A stretch of DNA of 34,437 nt from JALHVH01 sp964544265 (lineage in GTDB: Bacteria; Acidobacteriota; Aminicenantia; Aminicenantales; Saccharicenantaceae), in the NCBI GenBank assembly GCA_964544265.1, contig CAZJBD010000008.1:1-34437 (forward strand). Direction: 5' to 3'. The notes under the pieces are model-generated. The model was not told the origin of the DNA, searched no databases, and was given only the letters and a program-made list of their open reading frames with translations. This document shows positions 7,420 to 16,173 of this stretch, in pieces; the stretch's first letter is position 1; each line of letters begins with the position of its first letter. A program made the position numbers and the translations under genes.

Positions 7420-8412
7420 ATGAACGAACAAGCCAAAAAAACGGTTCTGAGCGGCATCCGGCCCACGGGGTCGGCCCACCTCGGAAATTATGTCGGCGCC
7501 CTCCGGAATTGGGTCCGCCTCCAGGATGAGTATCGGTGCTTCTATTCCATTGTGGATTGGCACGCCCTGAGCTCAGAATATACGGATTCAAAAGTCATCA
7601 AAGGATACACGTTCGACGTCGCCTGCGACCTTCTCAGCCTGGGTCTCGACCCCGAAAAGTGCGTCCTCTTCGTCCAATCGCAGATCAAGGAACACGCCGA
7701 GCTCCACCTCATCCTATCCATGATCACGCCGCTGCCCTGGCTGGAGCGCGTGCCGACCTTCAAGGAGCAACAGCAGGAACTCGCCGACAAGGACCTCAAC
7801 ACATACGGCTTCCTCGGCTATCCGCTTCTTCAGACGGCCGACATCTTAATCTACAAGGCCGAGGTCGTCCCCGTCGGAGAGGACCAGGCCGCCCATCTGG
7901 AGCTGGCCCGGGAAATTACCCGGCGCTTCAACCGTCTCTACGGTCCCGTCTTTCCCGAACCTCAGATTCTCCTGACCGAGATTCCCAAGCTGGCCGGGAC
8001 GGACGGACGTAAGATGAGCAAGTCCTTCGGAAACGCCATCTACCTCAAGGACTCGGAGGAAGTCATCCGCAAAAAGATCTCCCCCATGGTGACAGACACG
8101 AGGCGGAAACGGCGATCGGACCCCGGGGAACCCGACGACTGCCCGGTTTTCACCCTTCACAAGGCTTTCGTGGAGAAGGAGACAAGGGATCGGTTGGCTA
8201 ATGACTGCCGCTCGGCGAAAGTGGGCTGCCTGGAGTGCAAAAACGTCGTCATAGAAAGCCTCATCAGACTTTTCACCCCCTATTGGGAGAAGCGACGATA
8301 TTATGAAAAGCATCCCGGTAGAGTGTGGGAGATTATCGAAGAAGGAAACACCAAGGCCCGGCGGACAGCGCGGAAGACCATGGAGGACGTGAGGTCAGCT
8401 ATCGGTCTCTAG
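7420..8412 (+). CDS. trpS: Tryptophanyl-tRNA synthetase
   Basis: 330 residues, the usual length for bacterial TrpRS, a class I aminoacyl-tRNA synthetase that charges tRNA-Trp in the cytoplasm. The HIGH-like motif is in PTGSAHLGNY near residues 15-24, and the KMSKS loop is exact at 198-202. The C-terminal helical anticodon-binding part is complete. ATG 7420 begins ten bases after the protease stop, so the gene is very probably cotranscribed with it and with scpA downstream. No T-box or other amino-acid-responsive leader is seen before it. Nothing unusual was noticed. Confidence 0.97.
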   Translation: MNEQAKKTVLSGIRPTGSAHLGNYVGALRNWVRLQDEYRCFYSIVDWHALSSEYTDSKVIKGYTFDVACDLLSLGLDPEKCVLFVQSQIKEHAELHLILSMITPLPWLERVPTFKEQQQELADKDLNTYGFLGYPLLQTADILIYKAEVVPVGEDQAAHLELAREITRRFNRLYGPVFPEPQILLTEIPKLAGTDGRKMSKSFGNAIYLKDSEEVIRKKISPMVTDTRRKRRSDPGEPDDCPVFTLHKAFVEKETRDRLANDCRSAKVGCLECKNVVIESLIRLFTPYWEKRRYYEKHPGRVWEIIEEGNTKARRTARKTMEDVRSAIGL

Positions 8413-8437
8413 GCAGGTCCATCGAGCCGGCAATTCC

Positions 8438-9187
8438 ATGAACGCGATCGAAACGACGGAAGGCTACCAGGTTAAACTCGATATCTTCGAGGGCCCCCTG
8501 GACCTCCTCCTGTTCCTGATCCGAAAAAAGAAGATCGAGATCCATGATATTCCCATCGCTTCGATCACCCGAGATTACTTGCGTTACCTCGACCGGAAGG
8601 AGCAGATCAATCTGGACCGGGAAGCCGAGTTCCTTTTCATCGCGGCCCTCCTGATCTACATCAAGTCCCAGATGCTTCTCCCCCGGGAAAAGGACCTGGC
8701 CGAGGAAGGGGACCCCAGGCAGCTGCTGGTCAACCGGCTCCTCGAGTACCAGAAGGTCAAAGCCGCCTGCTCCCTGCTTCGCGAGAAAGAGGACGACCAG
8801 CTCCAGCAGTGGAAGCGCGCCTTCCTCCCGCCCCTCCCGGGTGGGGACGAACTGGACTTCACCGAAGTATCTCTCTTTGGCCTGGCGGAGTCCTTTTTCA
8901 TGTTGATGAAGAGGAGAGCCGCCCAGGATTTCCAGGTCATCAAGGGAAAAAACGTCTCTCTCGAAGAGAAAACAAAAGAGATCCTGGCCACCCTCGAGAA
9001 AGACGGCCCTATCGATTTCAAGGAATATTTTGAACGCCAGGAATCCTTGGAAGAGGCCCTCGTTTCGTTCTTCTGTCTCCTGGATCTCATAAATTCGCGG
9101 ATCGTCGTGGCCGTCCAGGCCGAGATCTTCCAAACCATCAAGGTCTGGCTCCGCAAGGCCTCCCGCAGGATCCACTCCCATGACTGA
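8438..9187 (+). CDS. scpA: Segregation and condensation protein A
   Basis: 249 residues, ScpA kleisin subunit of the SMC-ScpAB condensin. The N-terminal signature is clear (FEGPLDLLLFLIRKKKIEI, about residues 17-35), followed by the helical SMC-neck-binding domain and a C-terminal winged-helix segment. It bridges the SMC heads and binds ScpB in the nucleoid. Its stop overlaps the scpB start by eight bases (9180-9187), as is common for this pair. No smc gene is in the window. It is cotranscribed with trpS upstream, after a 25-base gap. Confidence 0.96.
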   Translation: MNAIETTEGYQVKLDIFEGPLDLLLFLIRKKKIEIHDIPIASITRDYLRYLDRKEQINLDREAEFLFIAALLIYIKSQMLLPREKDLAEEGDPRQLLVNRLLEYQKVKAACSLLREKEDDQLQQWKRAFLPPLPGGDELDFTEVSLFGLAESFFMLMKRRAAQDFQVIKGKNVSLEEKTKEILATLEKDGPIDFKEYFERQESLEEALVSFFCLLDLINSRIVVAVQAEIFQTIKVWLRKASRRIHSHD

Positions 9188-9728
9188 CGGCCTTAAGGAG
9201 ACGATCGAATCCCTAATCTTCATCTCCCAGGATCCCTTGACGACAGACAGGATCCAGAGCGTTCTGGAGGATGCTTCGGCCGAGGATATCAGGAAAGCGA
9301 TCGACGAACTCATCTTGAGCTATGGTTCGTCGGGGCGCGGGATCCGGATCATTCAGACAGGCGGCGGCTACGTTTTCGCGACCAAGCCGGAGCACGACCG
9401 TCCGGTCCGACGGCTTCTCCAAATCGAGCGCAAGAACAGGCTTTCCTCCGCCGCTCTGGAGACTCTCAGCACGATCGCCTACCACCAGCCGGTCACCCTG
9501 GCCGAGATCTCGGCCCTGAGGGGCGTTGATTCGACAACCGCGCTGAAGACGCTTCTGGAAAAGAAGCTGATCAAGATCGTTGGGCGAAAGAAGGCGCCCG
9601 GGAACCCGCTGGTTTATAGGACATCGGAAAAATTCCTTCTTTATTTCGGGCTCAACAGCCTCGATGAGCTCCCCTCGGAGGATGAGATCGCGAGGATCCT
9701 CCAAGAAGAGAAAGCATCCGAGGCGTAG
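9180..9728 (+). CDS. scpB: Segregation and condensation protein B
   Basis: 182 residues with the two winged-helix domains of ScpB. The family motif region is seen around residues 90-150 (STIAYHQPVTLAEI, then RGVDS). ScpB dimers bind the centre of ScpA in the SMC condensin and support chromosome segregation. The gene overlaps scpA by eight bases. In many genomes scpB is followed by rluB; here the next gene is ispH, read from its own promoter. No terminator is visible in the 88 bases between them. Confidence 0.96.
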   Translation: MTDGLKETIESLIFISQDPLTTDRIQSVLEDASAEDIRKAIDELILSYGSSGRGIRIIQTGGGYVFATKPEHDRPVRRLLQIERKNRLSSAALETLSTIAYHQPVTLAEISALRGVDSTTALKTLLEKKLIKIVGRKKAPGNPLVYRTSEKFLLYFGLNSLDELPSEDEIARILQEEKASEA

Positions 9729-9760
9729 CCGCTAAGTTCAGGTTTCACCTGCACTTAGAG

Positions 9761-9789
9761 TTGACAAAGCGGCCGGGCTCGGTTAAGAT
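9761..9789 (+). promoter_or_regulatory. Near-consensus sigma-70 promoter of the ispH-rpsA operon
   Basis: TTGACA (9761-9766), a 17-base spacer and TAAGAT (9784-9789) match the housekeeping consensus at 11 of 12 positions. Transcription would begin about 9796, giving a leader of about 20 nt to the ATG at 9817. It is the only strong promoter seen before the seven-gene run ending at 17489. Confidence 0.75.
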
Positions 9790-9816
9790 AAATCGCTATT
9801 CCAAGATCGCTTGAGA

Positions 9817-10686
9817 ATGGAAATCATCATTGCCCAAAAAAGCGGACTCTGTTATGGAGTCAAGAGAGCCTTGACAATCGCCAAGCAGACGCGGCGTGCG
9901 GTCAGCGGACCGGTCTCGACGCTGGGGGACCTCATCCACAACCCCCAGGTCATCGCCGACCTTCGGGCCTGCGGCGTCCGTTCTGCGGCTGCCGCCCGGG
10001 ACATCGAAGGCGGGACGGTTATTATTCGCAGCCACGGTGTCTCCCCCGCGACTTACCGGGCCCTGACCCGAAGGAACCTTAAGATCGTGGATGCGACCTG
10101 TCCGATCGTCAAGGAAATTCAAAAACTCGTCGAATCGCTAGCCCGGAAGAATAGAGAGGTCATCATCATCGGCGACAGAGAGCACGCCGAAATCCGGGGG
10201 CTGGTCGGTTATAGCCGCTCCAGGGGGATCATCATCGAGAACGAGGCTCAAGCCCGAGAGCTCCCCTGGCAGAAGAAGCGGGCCGCGGTCGCCCAGTCAA
10301 CCCTGGATGTTGAGCTATTTGAAAAGGTCGTCGCCGCCCTGGCCGGACGGACAGGCGAGCTTTCCGTCCACAACACGATCTGCCGTTTTACCCGGGCCCG
10401 GCAGGCATCAACGGCCGAGCTTGCCTCCCGCGTGGATACCCTCTTTATCGTCGGGGGACGGGCAAGCTCCAACACGCGCAAGCTCTACCGGATCTCGAAG
10501 CGGATCCTTCGCCGGACGTTCTTCATCGAAACCGCGGGCGAGATCAAGCCGGGAATGCTCCGGGGAGCGAGAACAATCGGGATCTCAGGAGGGGCTTCGA
10601 CTCCTCCCGAGGCCCTCGAAGAAGCTTCCACAAGGATCAAGTCCAGCTTCGAATATGAGATCAAAAGAGAAAAGAGTGTTCCATGA
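9817..10686 (+). CDS. ispH: 4-hydroxy-3-methylbut-2-enyl diphosphate reductase
   Basis: 289 residues. IspH catalyses the last step of the MEP isoprenoid pathway, reducing HMBPP to IPP and DMAPP with a [4Fe-4S] cluster. The three cluster cysteines are C12 (SGLCYGV), C95 (DATCP) and C189 (NTICRFT). The C-terminal GGASTPPEAL motif is typical. ATG 9817 is preferred because the family begins directly with this segment; TTG 9811 would add two residues. Its stop overlaps the rpsA start in an ATGA. In several Clostridia IspH and S1 are one fused protein; here they are separate but apparently translationally coupled. Confidence 0.96.
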   Translation: MEIIIAQKSGLCYGVKRALTIAKQTRRAVSGPVSTLGDLIHNPQVIADLRACGVRSAAAARDIEGGTVIIRSHGVSPATYRALTRRNLKIVDATCPIVKEIQKLVESLARKNREVIIIGDREHAEIRGLVGYSRSRGIIIENEAQARELPWQKKRAAVAQSTLDVELFEKVVAALAGRTGELSVHNTICRFTRARQASTAELASRVDTLFIVGGRASSNTRKLYRISKRILRRTFFIETAGEIKPGMLRGARTIGISGGASTPPEALEEASTRIKSSFEYEIKREKSVP

Positions 10687-12419
10687 CAAACGCAAACAAA
10701 CATCCAGAAAAAGACGAAAAGATGTCGTCAGAGGCCTATGAGGATCTTTTAAGCCGTTACCAGTTCAGCACCAAAGAGATCACCCAGGGCACGGTCGTCA
10801 AGGGCCGGATCATGAAGTTAACCCCGACTCATGTCCTCGTAGATATCGGGCTAAAGACCGAGGGCGTGATCCCCATGGAGGATTTCCGGGAGCCCGAGAT
10901 CGCCGAGCTGAAGCCGGGAGTCGAAGTCGAAGCGACCCTGGAGAGAACCGATCGAAAGGAAGGGTATTTCATTCTCTCCAAAAAAAGGGCGGACGCGATC
11001 AGAGCCCTGAACAACCTGGAAAAAGCCCTCGAACACAACGGCTGGGTGACGGGCATCATCAAGGAGAGGTCGAAGGGCGGCTACACTGTCGACGTGGGGA
11101 TCGAAGCCTTTCTGCCGGAATCCCACGCCGATATCAAAACGATCAGAAATCCCAACGCCCTCATCGGGCAAAGTTTCAAGTTCAAGGTCATGAAGTTTGA
11201 CCGAAAAAGCGAGAATGCGGTCGTCTCCCGCAGGCTCTTCCTTCAAGACGAGCGGGAGAGAAAGCGCCGCCGCATCTTCAGCCACATCGTCCAAGGCCAG
11301 AAAATCAAAGGCCACGTCAGGACCCTGACCAATTTCGGGGCCTTCGTCGACATTGGCGGGGTGGAAGGCCTCCTCCATGTCTCGGACATGAGTTGGGGAA
11401 AAGTCGCCCACCCGGCGGAGCTCTTTCAGGTCGGGCAGGAGATCGATGTCGTCGTCCTCGACTTCAATGAGAAGGAAGAAAAAATCTCTCTGGGCACCAA
11501 ACAGCTGACCCCGGACCCTTGGGTCGATATCGACCAGAGATATATGGCCGGACAGAAGATCACCGGCAAGGTCGTCAGCCTGACCGATTTCGGCGCCTTC
11601 GTCGAGCTGGAGAAAGGAGTTGAAGGGCTCGTCCACATCTCGGACCTGAGCTGGTCCCGCAAGCTCGTCCACCCCAAGAAGGTCCTCACCCCGGGCCAGG
11701 AGGTTGTGGTCACCATCCTGGAGATCAACCCGACCACGAAGCGGATCTCCCTGGGTCTCAAGCAGGCCATGCCGCATCCCCTCGAGCTCTTCAAGCAGAA
11801 ATACAACGTCGGCTCCCGCATCAAGGGTCCCGTGACGAGCGTCACCGATTTCGGCGCCTTCGTCGAGGTCGAAAAAGGAATCGAAGGCCTCGTCCATATC
11901 TCAGACATCAGCTGGGAGAAGATCCAGCACCCCTCGAATAAGCTCAAGGTCGGCGACGAGGTCGAGGCCGTCATCCTGAACATCGATGTCGAGAAGCAGA
12001 AGGTATCCTTGGGCATCAAACAGCTCGAAGGGGACATCTGGGAGGATTTCTTTGCCCGCCAGAAGGTGGGCGACATTATCAAGGTCAAGATCGTCCGGAT
12101 CACGGATTTCGGCGTTTTCGTGGAGATCGTCCCCGGCGTGGAGGGCGTCGTCTTCCTGTCCGAGCTCGACGAGAAGAAGATCGAGAAACCTTCGGAATCT
12201 TTCACCGTCGGCGAGGAGCGGAACGCCAAAATCATCAAGATGACCCCCAAGGCCAATAAGATATCCCTGAGCTTCAAACAGGCTCAGTTCGATATCCAGC
12301 GCCAGGAGTTTCAAAAATACATGGACCACCAGGACCGGGGGCTCACGCTGGGCGATATCATGAAGGACCAGCTTAAGCAATTTCATGCTCCTAAAAAAAA
12401 CAGCAAGAAGGAGGAGTGA
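10683..12419 (+). CDS. rpsA: 30S ribosomal protein S1
   Basis: 578 residues with six S1 RNA-binding domains beginning near residues 35, 118, 205, 289, 376 and 462. Domains 3 to 5 carry the classic FGAFV and GLxHxSDxSW motifs, and domain 6 is more diverged. Six domains is the full-length arrangement of Gram-negative S1, which recruits mRNA to the 30S subunit. ATG 10683 overlaps the ispH stop; an in-frame ATG at 10722 is an alternative start. A gene for an HU/IHF protein follows after one base, echoing the rpsA-ihfB order of Proteobacteria. Confidence 0.96.
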   Translation: MTNANKHPEKDEKMSSEAYEDLLSRYQFSTKEITQGTVVKGRIMKLTPTHVLVDIGLKTEGVIPMEDFREPEIAELKPGVEVEATLERTDRKEGYFILSKKRADAIRALNNLEKALEHNGWVTGIIKERSKGGYTVDVGIEAFLPESHADIKTIRNPNALIGQSFKFKVMKFDRKSENAVVSRRLFLQDERERKRRRIFSHIVQGQKIKGHVRTLTNFGAFVDIGGVEGLLHVSDMSWGKVAHPAELFQVGQEIDVVVLDFNEKEEKISLGTKQLTPDPWVDIDQRYMAGQKITGKVVSLTDFGAFVELEKGVEGLVHISDLSWSRKLVHPKKVLTPGQEVVVTILEINPTTKRISLGLKQAMPHPLELFKQKYNVGSRIKGPVTSVTDFGAFVEVEKGIEGLVHISDISWEKIQHPSNKLKVGDEVEAVILNIDVEKQKVSLGIKQLEGDIWEDFFARQKVGDIIKVKIVRITDFGVFVEIVPGVEGVVFLSELDEKKIEKPSESFTVGEERNAKIIKMTPKANKISLSFKQAQFDIQRQEFQKYMDHQDRGLTLGDIMKDQLKQFHAPKKNSKKEE

Positions 12420-12420
12420 T

Positions 12421-12696
12421 ATGATCAAGGCAGATCTTATCAACAAGATCTCGCAAGAGCTAAGCATCCCCAAGCAGGAAGCCGAAGAAGGGGTGAACCT
12501 TTTCTTCGATATGATCAAGGAAGCCATCCTCAAGGGGGAAGAGATCGAGATCCGCGGCTTCGGGAGCTTCCGCTTCCGCAAGCGGACGTCTAGGTCCGGG
12601 CGGAACCCAAGGACCGGCGAGCCGGTCAAAGTCCCCCCGAAGAAAGTCCTCTATTTCAAGCCGAGCAAGCTGCTTAAAGAGATGATCAACAAGTGA
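12421..12696 (+). CDS. HU/IHF family DNA-binding protein
   Basis: 91 residues, full-length bacterial histone-like protein. The conserved DNA-binding arm is clear (GFGSFRFRKR, then GRNPRTGEPV at about 60-70, with the intercalating proline in NPRTG). These dimers bend and compact DNA. ATG 12421 is chosen because the family starts with MIKADLI-type sequence and an AAGGAGGAG stretch lies just upstream; an upstream extension to 12385 lies in the tail of rpsA. It is closer to the HU/IHF-beta group by position next to rpsA, but HU and IHF cannot be separated by eye. The stop overlaps the next ATG by one base. Confidence 0.95.
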   Translation: MIKADLINKISQELSIPKQEAEEGVNLFFDMIKEAILKGEEIEIRGFGSFRFRKRTSRSGRNPRTGEPVKVPPKKVLYFKPSKLLKEMINK

Positions 12697-13229
12697 TGCG
12701 TTATATCCCAGCCCCCTGGAGAGAACGGTACATCAAGAACGCCCTGAAAATGAAGGGGTGCGTCCTCTGCGACGCCCTGAAAAGCGGGGCGGACAAGAAC
12801 GCCTACATCCTCTACCGAGGAAACCATCATTTTATTATCCTCAACACTTTCCCCTATACGCCGGGGCACCTGATGATCGCCCCCTTCCGACACACAGCGG
12901 ATTTCGCCCGGACGAGTCCGGCCGCGGCCGCCGAGCTCGCCAGCTTGCTGAAGCTGACCATCAAGGTCCTCGGGGCCCAGTACCATCCCCAGGGCTTCAA
13001 CGCCGGGATGAACCTCGGGCGGAGCGCTGGCGCGGGGGTCGTCGGCCATTACCATCTTCACGTCGTCCCCCGCTGGACGGGGGACTCCAATTTCATGCCG
13101 TTGGTCGGACAGACGAAGGTTCTTACGGAAGACCTGGACACGACCTACGAACGCCTTTTCCCCCCGTTCGAAAAGGAGCGAAAGCGCGCCAGACGCCGGA
13201 CAGACAAAAAAAAGAAACCATGCCAATAG
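12696..13229 (+). CDS. HIT family nucleotide hydrolase/transferase
   Basis: 177 residues, histidine-triad protein. The triad HxHxH is at H118, H120 and H122 in GHYHLHVVPRW, and a C-x2-C is near the N-terminus (GCVLC). The region NTFPYTPGHLMIAPFRH is characteristic of the Ap4A phosphorylase/HIT branch. Such enzymes hydrolyse or phosphorolyse nucleotide phosphoramidates or dinucleoside polyphosphates. ATG 12696 overlaps the HU stop as TGATG; the alternative GTG 12693 lies one codon upstream. The C-terminal 30 residues are strongly basic (KERKRARRRTDKKKKP), which is unusual and might bind nucleic acid. Confidence 0.9.
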   Translation: MRYIPAPWRERYIKNALKMKGCVLCDALKSGADKNAYILYRGNHHFIILNTFPYTPGHLMIAPFRHTADFARTSPAAAAELASLLKLTIKVLGAQYHPQGFNAGMNLGRSAGAGVVGHYHLHVVPRWTGDSNFMPLVGQTKVLTEDLDTTYERLFPPFEKERKRARRRTDKKKKPCQ

Positions 13230-13239
13230 AGGTCACGCC

Positions 13240-15165
13240 ATGCTTAAAGCGATGAGAAAGAACGTCAAATCCTTAAAACCCACTCTCTGGATCATCATCG
13301 CGACGTTCGTCGTCGCCATATTCGCTATCTGGGGAGGCGCCGGCCGTCTCGGAGAGTCTAACCGGACCGGTGCCCTGGTGACAATTGGAAAGGAGCGGAT
13401 CTCCTCGGATGCCTACTTTCAGACGTTAAGACAGCGTCTGGAGGCCGTTAAAAGGGAATACAGCCAACTCAACAAAGCCCTCATCCAGCAGCTCAATATC
13501 CCGCAGCAGGTCCTCCAGCAGATGGTCGAGCAGACCCTTCTCCTCCAGATCGCCGAGGACATGAAACTCGGCGCCACCGATCCGGAAGTCCGCGATAAAA
13601 TCGTTTCCTATCCCGTTTTCCAGAAAAACGGCAAGTTCATCGGCTTCAAGGAGTACAAGCGGGTTCTGGATTGGAACAGAATCCCCCTCGCCGATTTCGA
13701 GGCCAGCCTGAAGAAGGAGATCTTGATCGATAAAGTCATCAAACTCCTGACGGCCGGCATCACGGTCTCCGACGAAGAGGTCTGGGACAACTACAAAAAG
13801 CAAAACGAATCGGCCAAGATCGAATATCTGGTGGCCGAAAAAGACAAGATCGAGGTCACGGACAAGCCGGAAGGCGCCGCAATCCAGGCCCACTTCGAAA
13901 AGAATCCGTCCACGTACAGGGTTCCCGAGAAAAGGACCGGTGACTACCTGTTCTTCAGGACCGACGACCTCAAAACACAGGTCAAGGTTGACGACGCGGA
14001 GATCGAAAAGTACTACAAGGATAATCTCAGTCAGTTCCAGGAACCGGAAAAGACCAAAGTCAGCCGCATCTTTCTTCCATACACAGACCAGGATAAGCCC
14101 CTGATCCTGGCCCAGGCCGCCGACGTCCTGAAGCGGGTCCAGTCAGGAGAGGACTTCGCTGAGCTAGCCAGGAAGTTCTCCAAAGACGACAAGGCCAAGG
14201 ATGGCGGGGATTGGGGTCTTTCGGCCTGGGCGGCCCTGCCGGCCAAGGAAATTGAAGAGATCGGGAAAATCGAGGCCGGCAAGACAAGCGAGGTCATCGA
14301 AACCGACACCGGCGCGGCTATCCTCAAGGTGGCCGAGAGGACGGCCGTGACGACCAGGCCTTTGACCGAGGTCAAGACCACGGTCAAAAACATCCTGGAA
14401 GATCAGAAAGCCCGCGAGTTGGCCGCGAACAAGGTGACCCAGGTCGAAAAGGAGGCCCACAGACAAAAGAGCCTGGATGTGGCCGCCCAGAAGGAAGGGT
14501 ATAAGGTTAAGACGACCGGACCTCTCAAAAAGACTGATCCTCTGGAAGACTTCGATCCCTCCGGATCGATCAGCCAGACCCTGTTCACGCTGAAAGAAAA
14601 AGATATTTCGACGGCCATTTACACCTATACGGGAGTCGGCCTCGTCCAACTCCAGAAGATTGAGCCCGAGAGGCCCGCCAAGCTCGAGGAGGTCCGGGAC
14701 GTCGTCGAGAGGGACATGCTGGACATCCAAAAAAAGGAATTGGCCCAAGAGAAACTCGCCCTGGTTCTAGCCGGGCTTAAGGATAACTGGGAGGAAGCCG
14801 CCCAGAAGAATGGCCTCGAGATCAAGACTGTTGAAGCCCACAAACGCGAGCAGTACCTGAGCCTCATCGGGGAGAACCCGGAAGTGGACAACCTGGCCTT
14901 CTCCCTTCCGATCGAGGAACCGAGCCGGCCGATCGAGGTCGAGGGGGGTTACGCCGTCGTCCGGGTCCTGGACCGCAAGCTGGTCGCCAAGGAAGATTTC
15001 GCCAAGGTCAAGGACACAGAACGATCGACTCTCTTGGAGTCCCTAAAGAGCAGGTTCCTACAGTCCTACTTGGTCAAGGCTCGGGACGAAAAAAAGGTTC
15101 GGGTCAATTACGACCTCTATATGCAGATGAGCACGGAGGTCATGAACAGGTTCTCTGGAGAATGA
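13240..15165 (+). CDS. PpiD/SurA-like membrane-anchored peptidyl-prolyl isomerase
   Basis: 641 residues. A single N-terminal transmembrane helix (about 17-34) is followed by a SurA-N-like chaperone domain (about 45-250). A parvulin (PPIC) domain is at about 270-370, with FAELARKFSKD and GGDWGL motifs. A long helical C-terminal region resembles the second half of PpiD. PpiD proteins sit in the inner membrane at the Sec exit and help fold outer-membrane and periplasmic proteins, which suggests a diderm cell. ATG 13240 lies ten bases after the HIT gene. Family membership is firm; prolyl isomerase activity is inferred. Confidence 0.9.
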   Translation: MLKAMRKNVKSLKPTLWIIIATFVVAIFAIWGGAGRLGESNRTGALVTIGKERISSDAYFQTLRQRLEAVKREYSQLNKALIQQLNIPQQVLQQMVEQTLLLQIAEDMKLGATDPEVRDKIVSYPVFQKNGKFIGFKEYKRVLDWNRIPLADFEASLKKEILIDKVIKLLTAGITVSDEEVWDNYKKQNESAKIEYLVAEKDKIEVTDKPEGAAIQAHFEKNPSTYRVPEKRTGDYLFFRTDDLKTQVKVDDAEIEKYYKDNLSQFQEPEKTKVSRIFLPYTDQDKPLILAQAADVLKRVQSGEDFAELARKFSKDDKAKDGGDWGLSAWAALPAKEIEEIGKIEAGKTSEVIETDTGAAILKVAERTAVTTRPLTEVKTTVKNILEDQKARELAANKVTQVEKEAHRQKSLDVAAQKEGYKVKTTGPLKKTDPLEDFDPSGSISQTLFTLKEKDISTAIYTYTGVGLVQLQKIEPERPAKLEEVRDVVERDMLDIQKKELAQEKLALVLAGLKDNWEEAAQKNGLEIKTVEAHKREQYLSLIGENPEVDNLAFSLPIEEPSRPIEVEGGYAVVRVLDRKLVAKEDFAKVKDTERSTLLESLKSRFLQSYLVKARDEKKVRVNYDLYMQMSTEVMNRFSGE

Positions 15166-15225
15166 CGAAACCGGGCTGAATCTTGAATCCTTCCGGCCGC
15201 CAGACCTCATCTCAAAGGAGGAATC

Positions 15226-16173
15226 ATGGCCATGATCAAGTTGTTCCGGGCGGCCAAAAAAGCCGTCCGCGAGTCCTTGAAGATCCGGGCCGGCGAGAAT
15301 TTTCTGCTCGTCACGGATAAACAAAAGCTGGAGATCGCAGAAGCCTTGGCCTATTGGGCCAAGAAAGCCGGCGCCGAGACGACGACGTACCTTATGACGG
15401 AAACCCTGCGGCCGATCACAGAGCCTACGAAACTCTTCAAGGAGCTCATGAAAAGGGCGTCGGTGGTTGTTTACATGCTCGACGCCAGGACCGAGGAGAA
15501 ATCCTTCCGCGGTTTCATGGTTTCCGAGGGGATGAAGCGCTCGAGGATTGGCATGATGCCGGGCATCACGCGGGACATGATGGAACGCCTGGTCAACATC
15601 GATTTCAAGGGCATGGACGCGTTCACCAGAAAAGTCGTCCGGGTTCTTAAAGACGCCGATGATATCGTCATTGAGAATCCTGCCGGAACCCGCATAGCCT
15701 TCAGCGTCAGGGGGCGAAAGTGGAATGTTGGCAACGGCGACATCTCACAGCAAGGGAAGCACGGCAATCTGCCGGCCGGGGAGTGTTATACGTGCCCGGT
15801 GGAAGAAACGTTCACGGGCAAGCTGGTCACCTGCCTCATCGACGACAAAATCGGTAGAAGCGAGATGGAATTTAACAGGGGCCGTCTCGTTCGCTGGAAG
15901 GGCAAGGGCATCGAGGCCATCGTCAAGAACATCGGGACAGATGAAACGGGGTTCACCATCGGGGAGTTCGGCGTCGGCACGAACAAGGGCGCCCGGATTT
16001 GCCCGAACATCCTCGAGGCCGAGAAGGCCTTCGGCACCGTCCATTTCGCTATCGGCGACTCCTACGGCATCGGGAAGAACAAAAGCAAGCACCACTACGA
16101 CGCCCTCGTGGAGAAAGTGACCATTCGAGCCAGGGGAACAACCATCGCAAGGAACGGGAAATTCATGATATGA
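15226..16173 (+). CDS. Aminopeptidase, M29 family
   Basis: 315 residues, related to thermophilic aminopeptidases AmpS/aminopeptidase T (M29), two-metal enzymes that remove N-terminal residues from peptides. Candidate ligands match the family pattern: E186 in NLPAGE, E247 in GEFGVG, H273 in HFAIGDSYG, and H289/H290/D292 in HHYD. It is about 90 residues shorter than typical M29 enzymes, with the N-terminal domain reduced. AAAGGAGG at 15214-15221 supports ATG 15226; ATG 15232 is also possible. The stop overlaps the start of an APC permease in an ATGA, linking peptide cleavage with amino-acid transport. Confidence 0.85.
   Translation: MAMIKLFRAAKKAVRESLKIRAGENFLLVTDKQKLEIAEALAYWAKKAGAETTTYLMTETLRPITEPTKLFKELMKRASVVVYMLDARTEEKSFRGFMVSEGMKRSRIGMMPGITRDMMERLVNIDFKGMDAFTRKVVRVLKDADDIVIENPAGTRIAFSVRGRKWNVGNGDISQQGKHGNLPAGECYTCPVEETFTGKLVTCLIDDKIGRSEMEFNRGRLVRWKGKGIEAIVKNIGTDETGFTIGEFGVGTNKGARICPNILEAEKAFGTVHFAIGDSYGIGKNKSKHHYDALVEKVTIRARGTTIARNGKFMI

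Noticed and set aside
10851..11897. Minus-strand open frame of 348 codons within rpsA
   Set aside because: Its repeated Asp/Glu/Leu-rich pattern is the antisense of the S1 repeats; it has no recognisable family.
15999..16169. Longer N-terminus of the APC permease beginning at 15999
   Set aside because: The extension lies inside the aminopeptidase gene, is hydrophilic and unlike the family. ATG 16170 overlaps the stop codon and directly precedes the first membrane helix.
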